Shown: one piece after another, positions 32,405-41,382 of the stretch
Layout of the letters: each line of letters opens with the position of its first letter
Position numbering within the stretch: position 1 is the stretch's first letter
Assembly: GCA_910575105.1 (NCBI GenBank)
Contig: CAJTDK010000003.1
Span: 1-64,000, forward strand
DNA: 64,000 nucleotides
Origin: Lachnospiraceae bacterium
GTDB lineage: Bacteria > Bacillota > Clostridia > Lachnospirales > Lachnospiraceae
Direction of reading: 5' to 3'
Notes under the pieces: model-generated
What the model was told of the DNA's origin: nothing
Databases searched by the model: none
Seen by the model: only the letters and a program-made list of their open reading frames with translations
Position numbers and translations under genes: made by a program

Positions 32405-32599
32405 CTATCTCCATATAATTGAATATCTAAGATTCTGCCACTGTAGTGTCCCATTCACATTTCTCCAAAATCACATGCCCGAATTTCCATCTGCTGTATT
32501 GGCTTCAATCGACGATACTGCCGGCATCGCCTCATTCAGCCACCTTGCATCTGAAAATTTATCCTACGTGAAACATTAAGGCATTTAAGTTGGATTATA
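32405..32599. other. Intergenic, no supported gene
   Basis: A plus-strand frame ending at 32579 reads FLQNHMPEFPSAVLASIDD...LASENLSYVKH but lacks a ribosome site and known relatives. I see nothing else between the hairpin and the MITE-like repeat. Confidence 0.35.
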
Positions 32600-32766
32600 C
32601 TAGTACAGCAAAAATTAAGTTATGAATAGTTTTGCGCAGAATATTTTTCTGAGAGTGCTGCTTCACAAACACAGGCATAGCGTTGGCTATGTCGAGTCTT
32701 GGGGAATAGTGCTGTCAGGAAAATAAGCAAGCCAAACTGCCAATTACTTAATATTCGCTGTACTAG
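32600..32766. mobile_element. MITE-like element after greA
   Basis: This 167-bp segment is bounded by 21-bp inverted repeats that match at 19 positions: left CTAGTACAGC... at 32600-32620, right its complement at 32746-32766. It encodes nothing. TACTAG motifs flank it on both sides (32598-32603, 32761-32766, 32770-32775), and the right end touches the greA stop codon. The size, terminal repeats and lack of coding sequence fit a non-autonomous miniature transposon. No transposase with matching ends is in the window. Confidence 0.65.
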
Positions 32767-32771
32767 ATGTA

Positions 32772-33254
32772 CTAGACCGTACGGTCGATCGCCAGAATCT
32801 TATACTCCATCGTTCCGGCCTGGGTCTCCACCTCTACCACATCGTTGACCATCCTGCCCATCAGAGCCTGTCCGACAGGTGACTCGTTGGAAATCTTGCC
32901 CGCCAGGCTGTTCGCCTCTGTAGAGCCGACGATCTTGAACTCCATCTCTTCGTCAAATGTAATGTCAAATACCTTTACTGTACACCCTACGTTGATCTTA
33001 TCATAATCAACCTCATCCTCAACGACAACTTCTGCATTCTTAAGAATACTCTCTAATTCTTCGATACGAGCCTCGATATCCCTCTGCTCGTCCTTCGCTG
33101 CATCATACTCCGCATTCTCCGACAAGTCGCCCTGCTCTCTCGCCTCTTTGATCTTCTGGGCGACCTCCTTGCGCTTCACAACCTTTAAATTCTCAAGTTC
33201 ATCCTCCAGTGCCTTCAGGCCCGCATACGTAAGTAATCTTTTCTTTGCTTCCAT
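32772..33254 (-). CDS. greA: Transcription elongation factor GreA
   Basis: The 160-residue protein starts at ATG 33254 behind AGGAG; the frame extends further upstream without a start signal. The N-terminal coiled coil bears the acidic tip DLSENAEYDAAKDEQ, whose residues reach the polymerase active site and trigger cleavage of backtracked RNA. The C-terminal FKBP-like domain includes NVGCTVKV...ISNESPVGQALMG. The stop codon lies at the edge of a MITE-like insert. Confidence 0.96.
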   Translation of the reverse strand: MEAKKRLLTYAGLKALEDELENLKVVKRKEVAQKIKEAREQGDLSENAEYDAAKDEQRDIEARIEELESILKNAEVVVEDEVDYDKINVGCTVKVFDITFDEEMEFKIVGSTEANSLAGKISNESPVGQALMGRMVNDVVEVETQAGTMEYKILAIDRTV

Positions 33255-33507
33255 TTGTCTAGCTCCTTTTCTTTCTTCGTTATCACACAGTCTGCGTGAC
33301 TTATAATACAAGCAAATTTTGCAAACAATTGTTACCGTAAAAGTAACGAACATTTATGTAAATAAAGATATTTTCACAATTCCAATATTATACATAATGC
33401 CCCCTGCAATGTCAACATTTTCCGAACAGAAATCATACATTCAAGCACAAAAGGATGGATCTGTCTGCCCGGCACTGGTTCATTATATGCAGGATGGCGT
33501 TTTTTTA

Positions 33508-34461
33508 TTATATTCTTTCATACAACAGCGCTGTTAACTCTTCGTAAGACTCGGTCTTATTGATCTCCTCCCTGAGCCTTGCCGCGCCCTTAAGCCCTTT
33601 TGTGTACCATGCCACGTGCTTTCTCATCTCACGGATCCCCAGATAATCCCCTTTAAAATCAATCTGCATCCTGGCATGACGAAGCATCATATCCCGGATC
33701 TCTTCCGGTGACGGGCGCTTTGGCAGCACTCCTGTCTGCCCGTATTCCAGAAGCTCAGAAAATATCCAGGGATTCCCCTGGGCCCCTCTTGCGATCATCA
33801 CCCCGTCGCAGCCCGTCTCCCGGCGCATACTAAGGGCGCTCTCTTTGGAAAATACATCTCCGTTTCCGATAACCGGGATGGATACCGCCTCCTTGACCTG
33901 GCGGATAATGTCCCAATCCGCCTTCCCGGAATAATACTGCTCTCTCGTCCTCCCGTGGACAGCGACTGCGGCCGCTCCAGCCTGCTCGGCGATCCTCGCG
34001 ATCTCTACTGCATTTACCCGGGTATCATCAAAACCTTTACGGATCTTTACCGTCACCGGCTTCCTGATCGCTCGTACCGTCTTCGATACGATCTCATAGA
34101 CCAGCTTCGGCTGATTCATCAATGCAGAGCCCTCCCCGTTTTTCACTACCTTGGGAACAGGGCAGCCCATATTGATATCCAGGATCTGGAAGGGCAGCTC
34201 TTCAATCTCCTGTGCCATCCGGCTGATGATATCCGCATCCGATCCAAAGAGCTGCAAGGATACCGGATATTCCTCCGGATGGATAGCGAGCAGCGTCTTC
34301 GTGTTCTTATTCTTATATTGAAGCGCTTTTGCGCTGATCATCTCCATACATAGAAGTCCCGCTCCCTGCTCTTTGCAGAGCAGACGGAACGGAAGATCTG
34401 TGACACCCGCCATGGGTGCGAGTATATATGGATTTTTAAGTTTTACATCTCCGATATTCAT
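33508..34461 (-). CDS. dusB: tRNA-dihydrouridine synthase
   Basis: The 317-residue FMN enzyme reduces uridine in the tRNA D-loop. The TIM-barrel begins PYILAPMAGVTDLPFR; the catalytic Cys is in DINMGCPVPKVVKNGEGSALM; KIRKGFDD, AVHGRTREQYYSGKADWD, IPVIGNGDV and MIARGAQGNPWIF bind FMN and tRNA. The C-terminal helical domain is normal. It follows coaX by 24 bases, in the same transcript. Confidence 0.95.
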   Translation of the reverse strand: MNIGDVKLKNPYILAPMAGVTDLPFRLLCKEQGAGLLCMEMISAKALQYKNKNTKTLLAIHPEEYPVSLQLFGSDADIISRMAQEIEELPFQILDINMGCPVPKVVKNGEGSALMNQPKLVYEIVSKTVRAIRKPVTVKIRKGFDDTRVNAVEIARIAEQAGAAAVAVHGRTREQYYSGKADWDIIRQVKEAVSIPVIGNGDVFSKESALSMRRETGCDGVMIARGAQGNPWIFSELLEYGQTGVLPKRPSPEEIRDMMLRHARMQIDFKGDYLGIREMRKHVAWYTKGLKGAARLREEINKTESYEELTALLYERI

Positions 34462-34485
34462 CTAAACACCATTTACCGCTTATTT

Positions 34486-35256
34486 TCAACGCTTATTCTT
34501 CTCATAGATGATCCGCAGGCCCTTTAAGGTAAGCTGCGGGTCGTAGACATCGATAACTTCGGTTTCCCTGGCGATGATGTTGCCCAGTCCGCCGCTTGCC
34601 ACCACCTTGGCATCCGTATAACCGGACTCCCTCCGGATCCTGTCTACGATATATTCTACCTGTCCGATCTGCCCGAACACGATTCCCGCCTGCATACTCG
34701 ATACCGTTTCCTTCGCAAGGATCGTATCCGGCTTTTTTATCTCAATCGCCGGGAGCATGGCCGCCTGTCCCCACATGGCCTGTGCGGATGTGCGGATACC
34801 CGGTGCGATGACCGCACCTTCAAAGGTCGCGTCCGGCCCTACGATATCATAAGTCGTCGCCGTCCCGAAATCGATCACGATCACCGGCCCGCCGTAGAGC
34901 GTGTACGCTGCGACCGCATCCACGATACGGTCCGCCCCTACCTGCTTCGGATTTTCCGTCACGATACGGATGCCCGTCTTGATCCCCGCCGACACGATCA
35001 CCGGCTTGATGCCGAAATATTTGATCATGGCGCTCCCAAGGGAATGCATGATATCCGGCACAACAGACGCGATAATGACTGCATCTATATCCTTGCCCCG
35101 AATCCCCTGCCTTTCTACCAGCTCCTTCAGCATAATCCCGTACTCGTCAGAGGTGCGCGGAAGCTTTGTCGTCATCCGGAATGTCCCCAGCAGCTCCTCC
35201 TCCTTAAATACCCCCAATGTGATATTCGTATTTCCCACATCTATGACTAATAACAT
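34486..35256 (-). CDS. coaX: Type III pantothenate kinase
   Basis: The 256-residue enzyme carries out the first step of coenzyme A synthesis. The ASKHA-fold phosphate motifs are [14 protein letters not shown] at the N-terminus, [12 protein letters not shown] and [12 protein letters not shown] in the centre, and [11 protein letters not shown] at the end. The start overlaps the DUF6145 gene by about 10 bases, so they are coupled. Confidence 0.96.
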   Translation of the reverse strand: MLLVIDVGNTNITLGVFKEEELLGTFRMTTKLPRTSDEYGIMLKELVERQGIRGKDIDAVIIASVVPDIMHSLGSAMIKYFGIKPVIVSAGIKTGIRIVTENPKQVGADRIVDAVAAYTLYGGPVIVIDFGTATTYDIVGPDATFEGAVIAPGIRTSAQAMWGQAAMLPAIEIKKPDTILAKETVSSMQAGIVFGQIGQVEYIVDRIRRESGYTDAKVVASGGLGNIIARETEVIDVYDPQLTLKGLRIIYEKNKR

Positions 35257-35582
35257 AGCTCTCCTCCCAGAAAAAACACCTGATAATACATCTGCAGCGC
35301 CGTAAGCAGCTCTTCCTTATCTCTCTGAAGCTGCTTGATCTTAAGCCTGCTCCCGATCTCGTCGAACATAGGGTCAAACTCTTCGGACGTGACCTCAAAA
35401 TTCAAGTCTCCATCCTCGTCATACACAAGCGTCAGTATCCCGCCCACATCATTGACATACAGCACGCACATGATCTTTAATTCATCTTTGATACTATCTG
35501 GAAGCGCGTCAAAATCCGGGTTCAGATAATATTTTTCCTCATAAGAATTCGCACCGCACAGCACAACCTTTTCTTCGTACAT
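35247..35582 (-). CDS. DUF6145-family protein
   Basis: The 111-residue acidic protein starts at ATG 35582 behind CAGGAGGG. It begins [28 protein letters not shown] and continues [27 protein letters not shown]...[18 protein letters not shown]. It is a conserved Lachnospiraceae protein in the birA-coaX operon. The function is unknown and no motif is evident. Confidence 0.75.
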   Translation of the reverse strand: MYEEKVVLCGANSYEEKYYLNPDFDALPDSIKDELKIMCVLYVNDVGGILTLVYDEDGDLNFEVTSEEFDPMFDEIGSRLKIKQLQRDKEELLTALQMYYQVFFLGGELCY

Positions 35583-35601
35583 ATTCCCTCCTGTTACGCG
35601 G

Positions 35602-36591
35602 CTACACATAGCCGTATATGCCCCGGACAGATACCTCGCCGGCAAAGATATATCTTCTCTCTCCATCCGGAAGCCTGACCATAAGCTCTCCGTTCCTATT
35701 GATCCCTTCCGCCACAGCCTCATACTCGTGCCCCGGCTCTAACACCCTGACCTCCTGGCCGCAGTTGACTAAGACCGCATCATATGCTTTTTGGATACCT
35801 GACAGATCGCCTGTCTTAAGAAATATCCCGTAATTTTCTTCAAACCGCTCCAACACGGCTGCGATAAGCTCAGAACGCCTATAGATCCTTCCTGTCTCCC
35901 GGCAAAGAGATGCAGCCGTATCCGCAATCTCCTCCGGGAACTGCTGCTGGTTCACATTAATACCGACCCCGATTACAACATAATTGACATGCACCATCTC
36001 CGTTGCCATCTCCGTCAGTATCCCGCATACCTTTCTCTTGTTGAGCACGATATCGTTAGGCCACTTAATCTTTGCCTCGGCGCCTGTCACCTTACGGATC
36101 GCCTCTGCCGTACTAAGCCCCATAACCAGCGTCAGCATCGGCGCGCTCTCTGGCATGATGTCCGGGCGCAGAAGAATCGTCATATAGATGCTCTCTCCCG
36201 GCGGCGAACTCCATGCCCGCCCCCGGCGGCCCTTCCCGGCATGCTGCCTATCCGCCACAAAAAGCGTCCCGTGGGCGCCTCCTCTTTCCCCGCAGGCCTT
36301 TGCCTGGTTATTGGTCGAATCTGTCTCGTCATAATATATGATCCGTTTCCCCGCCCACTGCGTCTTGAGCAGACTGCTGATCTCTGCCTCAGATATGACA
36401 TCCGGCGAGCTGATCAGACGGTAGCCGCGGTTTCTCACCGCCTCAATCTGATATCCCTCCCTCTTGAGCTGCTCCATCACCTTCCATATCGAAGTCCTTG
36501 ATACCTTAAAATCATCACATAGCTGCTGTCCCGAAATGTATGTATCGCTCTCCTTCAACATTCGCAATATCTCGTTTTTCATCATCTTCAT
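35602..36591 (-). CDS. birA: Biotin operon repressor / biotin-protein ligase
   Basis: The 329-residue protein has a winged-helix repressor domain (residues 5-65: LRMLKESDTYISGQQLCDDFKVSRTSIWKVMEQLKREGYQIEA), a ligase domain with the biotin-binding loop HAGKGRRGRAWSSPPGESIYM, KWPNDIVLNKRKVCGILTE, and a C-terminal SH3-like domain. It joins biotin to carrier proteins and represses biotin genes. The second or third ATG (36585/36582) fits AAGGG better than the first. Confidence 0.95.
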   Translation of the reverse strand: MKMMKNEILRMLKESDTYISGQQLCDDFKVSRTSIWKVMEQLKREGYQIEAVRNRGYRLISSPDVISEAEISSLLKTQWAGKRIIYYDETDSTNNQAKACGERGGAHGTLFVADRQHAGKGRRGRAWSSPPGESIYMTILLRPDIMPESAPMLTLVMGLSTAEAIRKVTGAEAKIKWPNDIVLNKRKVCGILTEMATEMVHVNYVVIGVGINVNQQQFPEEIADTAASLCRETGRIYRRSELIAAVLERFEENYGIFLKTGDLSGIQKAYDAVLVNCGQEVRVLEPGHEYEAVAEGINRNGELMVRLPDGERRYIFAGEVSVRGIYGYV

Positions 36592-36615
36592 CCCTTACAC
36601 CAGCACGATAATGCG

Positions 36616-36649
36616 ACACCATTACCCCGACGATGCGCAGTAATGGTGT
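36616..36649 (-). terminator. Hairpin between the SPFH gene and birA
   Basis: ACACCATTAC (36616-36625) pairs perfectly with GTAATGGTGT (36640-36649). It lies 29 bases after the SPFH stop. There is no T run, so it may be an RNA-stabilising or weak terminator hairpin. Confidence 0.5.
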
Positions 36650-36677
36650 CCGCAAAATGTATTCCTGTTCTGTTGCC

Positions 36678-37625
36678 TTACTCTTCCTTTTCTCCTACTT
36701 CCACAACGGACTTCACCAGTCCGGCAATGCTCTGAATCTCAGATGGGATGATAATCTTCGTCGCCTTGCCGTCCGCCGCCTTCTCAAATGCCTCCAGGCT
36801 CTTCATCGTAAGAACCGCCTCGTCCGCTCCCGCTTCCTTCAAGAACCGGATTCCGTCTGCATTGGCCTGCTGCACCTTAAGGATCGCCTCTGCCTCACCT
36901 TCTGCCTGACGGATCATCGCTTCCTTCTGCGCTTCTGCACGTAAGATCGCCGCCTGCTTCTCTGCCTCCGCGTCAAGAATCGCAGACTCTTTATTACCCT
37001 CTGCCACAAGGATCGTAGACTTCTTCTCACCTTCTGCGCGCAGGATGGCCTCACGCCGCTCACGCTCTGCCTTCATCTGCTTCTCCATCGCATCCTGGAT
37101 AGCTGCCGGAGGTATGATATTCTTAAGCTCCACACGGTTCACCTTGATCCCCCACGGGTCTGTCGCCACATCAAGAGACGCACGCATCTTCGTGTTGATC
37201 GTCTCTCTGGAAGTCAGTGTCTGATCCAGCTCCAGATCACCGATAATATTACGCAGCGTCGTAGCCGTCAGGTTCTCAATCGCCATGATCGGATTCGCAA
37301 CACCGTAGCAGAACATCTTCGGATCCGTGATCTGGTAAAATACTACCGTATCGATCCGCATCGTTACATTATCCTTCGTGATAACCGGCTGCGGCGCAAA
37401 ATCCACCACCTGCTCCTTAAGGTCAACCTTCCTTGCGACCCGGTCAAGAATCGGCATCTTAAAGTGAAGCCCTGTGCCCCACGTCGTCTGATAAGCTCCC
37501 AGTCTCTCTATAACCAGCGCCTGCGCCTGTCTCACTATCCTGATACAGGATGTCAGAATCACCAGCAGTACAACAACCACGAACACCCAAAACAAACTGA
37601 TAATTACTCCAACTACATTACCCAT
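36678..37625 (-). CDS. SPFH/band-7 (stomatin-like, QmcA-type) membrane protein
   Basis: The 315-residue protein has one N-terminal membrane helix (residues 5-28). The band-7 domain follows: VIERLGAYQTTWGTGLHFKMPILDRVARKVDLKEQVVDFAPQPVITKDNVTMRIDTVVFYQI. A long Ala/Glu-rich coiled coil (residues 190-270) comes next. Such proteins assemble into rings in functional membrane microdomains. The partner NfeD gene lies 4 bases upstream, as is typical. Confidence 0.92.
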   Translation of the reverse strand: MGNVVGVIISLFWVFVVVVLLVILTSCIRIVRQAQALVIERLGAYQTTWGTGLHFKMPILDRVARKVDLKEQVVDFAPQPVITKDNVTMRIDTVVFYQITDPKMFCYGVANPIMAIENLTATTLRNIIGDLELDQTLTSRETINTKMRASLDVATDPWGIKVNRVELKNIIPPAAIQDAMEKQMKAERERREAILRAEGEKKSTILVAEGNKESAILDAEAEKQAAILRAEAQKEAMIRQAEGEAEAILKVQQANADGIRFLKEAGADEAVLTMKSLEAFEKAADGKATKIIIPSEIQSIAGLVKSVVEVGEKEE

Positions 37626-37628
37626 AAT

Positions 37629-38063
37629 CTAGTCCTCCTTCTTCCTTACGATCAGCTTGACACCTTGTATCCCCTCAACTACGACAACGGCATCCTTCTC
37701 AATCCTTCCGTCCGGTTCATCCGTCTTCGCCGCCCATTCCTGACCGTTGACTTCAACTCTGCCCGCAGCCTTGATCGTATTGATATCCTCCGTCACCAGA
37801 GCCGTATACCCGATCAGGCTCTCCGCATTGGTCTTCTGCCTCTCCTGATTAAAATACTTCACCGCAATAGGCCTTGTCATCACAAGAAGCGCGATCGATA
37901 CCGCAAGAAATACAATCACCTGAACCGTAACTCCAAAGCCGATCACCCCTGTAAGGAACGCCGCCAAGGCGCCTCCAGCAAACCAGATGGTCGTAAGCCC
38001 CATGGTCACGATCTCAATGATCAGCAATACAACGAATATCACCAGCCAATATACTGTCTGCAT
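37629..38063 (-). CDS. NfeD-family membrane protein
   Basis: The 144-residue protein has two or three N-terminal membrane helices (YWLVIFVVLLIIEIVTMGLTTIWFAGGALAAFLTG) and a C-terminal OB-fold (GYTALVTEDINTIKAAGRVEVNGQEWAAKTDE). Short NfeD proteins act with a neighbouring SPFH protein in membrane organisation. It is the first gene of the pair, under the repeat-rich promoter region at 38123-38183. Confidence 0.9.
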   Translation of the reverse strand: MQTVYWLVIFVVLLIIEIVTMGLTTIWFAGGALAAFLTGVIGFGVTVQVIVFLAVSIALLVMTRPIAVKYFNQERQKTNAESLIGYTALVTEDINTIKAAGRVEVNGQEWAAKTDEPDGRIEKDAVVVVEGIQGVKLIVRKKED

Positions 38064-38122
38064 ATTCTTCCCTCTTTTCTAATGTCTAATGCCTTAGTAT
38101 CTCTTGTTTTGATTTTACTATA

Positions 38123-38183
38123 CTTTATCCGATAAAGCAATCGTCCCGCCTTAATGTAATATTAATGTAATAAGAATGTAATA
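38123..38183 (-). promoter_or_regulatory. Phased 11-bp repeats and palindrome upstream of nfeD
   Basis: Three tandem 11-bp units lie at 38151-38161, 38162-38172 and 38173-38183 (TTAATGTAATA twice, then AGAATGTAATA). On the minus strand they read TTACAT every 11 bases, the spacing used by OmpR/PhoB-type response regulators. Nearer the gene, CTTTATC and GATAAAG (38123-38137) form a palindrome, followed by a possible -10 box TATAGT. The response regulator at 39082 is a candidate binder. Confidence 0.5.
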
Positions 38184-38210
38184 TCCGTTACACCTGCTTA
38201 ATGCTGCCGC

Positions 38211-39002
38211 TTAATGCTGCCGCCTCTGCCTCGCCGCCTCGAACATCAGCACAGAAGCAGCGACAGCCGCATTCAGAGATTCCACCTGCCCGCACATGGG
38301 AATCCTGATATACTGGTCGGCGCAGGCCAAAGTCTCCGCACGCAGCCCGTTTCCCTCATTTCCAATGAGAAACGCACTTTTCCCGGCGTAGCTGACTTCA
38401 TCATAGACACAGCTTCCCTCAAGATGCGCCGCAAAAAAGCGGATCCCCTCCGCCTGAAGTCCGGATATGGTCTCCGCCAGATCATGCACATACACAAAGG
38501 GCATACGGTATACCGAACCCATCGTAGAGCGGATCGTCTTGGGATTGTAAATATCCACACAATCACCGCTCATCATGATGCCCGTCACCCCCGCTCCCTC
38601 CGCTGTCCTTATGATCGTACCCAGATTTCCCGGGTCCTGGATATTGTCAAGCACCAAAAGCAGCGGGTTCTTTCCGCCGGATATCTCTTCCATATCCCTT
38701 TTTGCCTGACGCACCACGCACAGTATTCCCTGCGGCGTCTTCGTATCAGAAACATAAGCAAATACCGGATCCGCAAGAAGCTCTTCTGCAATCCCGGAAG
38801 CCGCCGCCTTATCCTTAACCAGCTTCCCTTCTTTTTCCATAAATGCCTGCGTCGCATATATCTCCAAAAGCATATCTTCCGGTGCTTCCCGGAACATCCG
38901 GACGCCTTCCACAAGAAAGACGCCCTCGCTGTCCCTGAGCTTCTTTTTCTTCTTAAGGCTTACCAGCCGCTTAACCTTCCCATTGGACGTACTTGTAATC
39001 AT
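38211..39002 (-). CDS. TrmH/SpoU-family RNA 2'-O-methyltransferase
   Basis: The 263-residue protein has an N-terminal substrate-binding part (VKRLVSLKKKKKLRDSEGVFLVEGVRMFREA) and a SPOUT domain. Motif 1 is LDNIQDPGNLGTIIRTAEGAG; the knotted SAM site is FLIGNEGNGL ... IPMCGQVESLNAAVAASVLMFEA. It probably methylates 23S rRNA or tRNA; the target cannot be told. The stop codon region has a tandem duplication of 13 bases (from about 38199). It lies downstream of the two-component genes. Confidence 0.9.
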   Translation of the reverse strand: MITSTSNGKVKRLVSLKKKKKLRDSEGVFLVEGVRMFREAPEDMLLEIYATQAFMEKEGKLVKDKAAASGIAEELLADPVFAYVSDTKTPQGILCVVRQAKRDMEEISGGKNPLLLVLDNIQDPGNLGTIIRTAEGAGVTGIMMSGDCVDIYNPKTIRSTMGSVYRMPFVYVHDLAETISGLQAEGIRFFAAHLEGSCVYDEVSYAGKSAFLIGNEGNGLRAETLACADQYIRIPMCGQVESLNAAVAASVLMFEAARQRRQH

Positions 39003-39081
39003 CTCTTCACTCCTGACCGTTCCTTATCCGCTATCTTGAAGTAATAAGTGCTTGATATTCGTGTCATCTGTACCCCCGCAG

Positions 39082-39771
39082 TTACACCTTGAACCGATAG
39101 CCCACGCCCCAGATTGTCTCGATATACTGCGGGTTGGACGTATCCATCTCTACCTTCTCACGTATCTTTTTAATGTGCACGGTCACTGTGGCGATGTCCC
39201 CAATCGACTCCATATCCCAGATCTCCCGGAACAGCTCTTCCTTGGTGTACACATGGTTCGGATGGCTTGCCAGAAAAGTGAGAAGATCGAACTCCTTCGT
39301 CGTAAAGGTCTTCTCTTCATCGTTGATCCACACCCTTCTCGCCGTCGTGTCGATCTTCAGCCCGCGGATCTCGATCACCTTATTCTTCTGCGCCGCGCTT
39401 CCCGTCAGGCGGTCATAGCGTGCAAGATGAGCCTTCACCCGAGCTACCAGCTCGCTTGGGCTGAATGGCTTCGTCATATAATCATCCGCCCCTAAGCCTA
39501 ACCCGCGGATCTTATCAATATCATCCTTTTTCGCCGACACCATGATGATCGGCGTATTCTTCTCCTCCCGCACCTGCCTGCAGATGTCGAACCCATCCAC
39601 GCCCGGCAGCATAAGATCCAGGATAAACAGATCATAATTCTCCTTCAAAGCCTTAGTAAGTCCGCTTTTCCCGTCATTGGCCACCTCGACTTTAAATCCG
39701 CTCAGCTCCAGATAATCCTTTTCAAGATCAGCAATCGCTTCTTCGTCTTCAACAATTAAAATCTTACTCAT
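39082..39771 (-). CDS. OmpR-family response regulator
   Basis: The 229-residue protein has a receiver domain with the acidic pair in VEDEEAIADL, the phosphorylation Asp in LFILDLMLPGVDGF and Lys in MVSAKKD, then a winged-helix output domain ending YIETIWGVGYRF. It overlaps the stop of the upstream kinase gene by 8 bases, forming one two-component operon. Possible targets are the phased repeats upstream of nfeD. Confidence 0.95.
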   Translation of the reverse strand: MSKILIVEDEEAIADLEKDYLELSGFKVEVANDGKSGLTKALKENYDLFILDLMLPGVDGFDICRQVREEKNTPIIMVSAKKDDIDKIRGLGLGADDYMTKPFSPSELVARVKAHLARYDRLTGSAAQKNKVIEIRGLKIDTTARRVWINDEEKTFTTKEFDLLTFLASHPNHVYTKEELFREIWDMESIGDIATVTVHIKKIREKVEMDTSNPQYIETIWGVGYRFKV

Positions 39772-41260
39772 TTACCGGCACCTCCTGATATTTTCTAAGG
39801 ACAAAATACATCGTCGTCCCTGTCTCTTCCCTGCTTGTCGCCCAGATCTTCCCTCCGTGCTCCTCGATAATCTTCTTCACAATCGAAAGTCCTATGCCGC
39901 TTCCGCCCTTTGACGAATTGCGCGAGGCATCCGAGCGGTAAAACCGGTCGAAGATATTCGGCAGATCCTTCGCCGCAATCCCTTTTCCATTGTCCTCCAG
40001 CTCGACCTGGATAAAATCTCCCACATCCTTTACCCGGAGATTGACCTTCGCCTTCGGCTTATCCATATATTTTAACGAATTGTTGATAATATTGTGGACG
40101 ACACGCTTGATCTGCTCCGCATCGGCGATGACCTTTACCCCGGTATCCACATAATTGAAAAACCCGAATTCTACATTTTTCGACTCCAGCTCCAACGACA
40201 GGTCCTCCGCGCAGTCGTTAAAATACTCATTCACCGATATAATGTTAAAATTATACGGAATCCTGTTGGTGTCAATCTTTGAATAGAAGGTCAGCTCATT
40301 GATCAGCGTGTCCATCTCATTCGCCTTATTGTAAATGGTGCGGATATATCTCTCCATCTTCTCCGGCGTATCCGCCACGCCGTCCATGATTCCCTCCGCA
40401 TAGCCCTTGATCGCCGTCACCGGAGTCTTAAGATCGTGGGAAATATTGCTGATAAGCTCCTTATTCTCCCGGTCAAACTCCACCTTCTCCTCCGCATTGC
40501 TCTTAAGGCGCTTGCGCATATCTTCAAGATCCATACAGAGCTGCCCAAGCTCATCGTCCGCCTCCGGGCAGAGCTCGAAGTCAAGATTGCCTTCTTTGAT
40601 ATTCTCCGTCGCCGCCTGCATCTTCTTAAGCGGCCCTATGACTCCCCGGTAAATCCAGACCACCAGAAGGCACGCGCTCAAGATCAGCACGACGATAATG
40701 CCGAAAAGCATATCAACAAAGAACTGCTCTACCTCCGGGATCATATTGCTGACATCCGTAACGATAAAGGCGCTTCCTTCTCTGTCGTCCGGATACCGGA
40801 AATCTATCTGCCTTACCAGCGACTGTGCATCGCCGCCGAAATACGTAATCTTTTCAACGGAAGTATCTGCCTTCCCGTAGGCCGGAAGCTGCCCGATCAC
40901 ATGCTCCGCTTCATCAGAATCCGCTCCGATGAAGATGATCGTCTCCTCCTTCCTCACGAGAAGATACGTCTTTTTCTCCTTAAGCTTCTGATTAAATTCC
41001 TTCAGATAGGTTGCATCCTCCATATGGTGCGGGCTTTTCTGCACGATCTCCTTAAGCTCATGATAGGACTTTTCCGCAAGCCTGGCCAGCACCTCCGTCG
41101 AATTTGACAGCGATTCTACCGTCGTCCCGCTGATCCCATAAGTCTTATCAATCGCCCCAAGCTGCAGCTTCGCAAACACGGCGACCAGCGTGACCGACAG
41201 GATAATCGGTATGAGCGTAATGGTTAAGAACGCTATCAAAAGCCGGTTCCTCAACTTCAT
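39764..41260 (-). CDS. Membrane sensor histidine kinase
   Basis: The 498-residue protein has membrane helices at about residues 8-30 and 185-207 enclosing an extracytoplasmic sensor of about 155 residues. A HAMP domain (GPLKKMQAATENIKEGNLDFEL), a HisKA box (ISNISHDLKTPVTAIKGYAEGIMDG) and a HATPase domain (NIINNSLKYM, DNGKGIAAKDLPNIFDRFYRSD, GSGIGLSIVKKIIEEHGG) follow. All catalytic motifs are present. The signal is unknown. It partners the regulator at 39082. Confidence 0.95.
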   Translation of the reverse strand: MKLRNRLLIAFLTITLIPIILSVTLVAVFAKLQLGAIDKTYGISGTTVESLSNSTEVLARLAEKSYHELKEIVQKSPHHMEDATYLKEFNQKLKEKKTYLLVRKEETIIFIGADSDEAEHVIGQLPAYGKADTSVEKITYFGGDAQSLVRQIDFRYPDDREGSAFIVTDVSNMIPEVEQFFVDMLFGIIVVLILSACLLVVWIYRGVIGPLKKMQAATENIKEGNLDFELCPEADDELGQLCMDLEDMRKRLKSNAEEKVEFDRENKELISNISHDLKTPVTAIKGYAEGIMDGVADTPEKMERYIRTIYNKANEMDTLINELTFYSKIDTNRIPYNFNIISVNEYFNDCAEDLSLELESKNVEFGFFNYVDTGVKVIADAEQIKRVVHNIINNSLKYMDKPKAKVNLRVKDVGDFIQVELEDNGKGIAAKDLPNIFDRFYRSDASRNSSKGGSGIGLSIVKKIIEEHGGKIWATSREETGTTMYFVLRKYQEVPVNE

Positions 41261-41308
41261 AAACCATCCTCCGAGTCAAATCTCATCTTACTAAAGAAGT
41301 ATAACATG

Positions 41309-41337
41309 AAAAAAGGCGCTTCACACCAAAGCGCCCA
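41309..41337 (-). terminator. Terminator of metK
   Basis: On the minus strand GGCGCTT pairs with AAGCGCC and is followed by six T residues. It lies about 50 bases after the metK stop. Confidence 0.85.
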
Positions 41338-41382
41338 TAAATAATTCTAAAATTTCTATAAAACCGGTTCACTTTATGCCAC

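Noticed and set aside
32322-32579. 85-residue plus-strand ORF between lysS and the MITE-like repeat
   Set aside because: No ribosome site and no known relatives; the end looks protein-like but support is too weak to call a gene.
38214-39044. 276-residue plus-strand ORF
   Set aside because: It mirrors the SPOUT methyltransferase gene, whose motifs are unmistakable; it is a GC-driven shadow.
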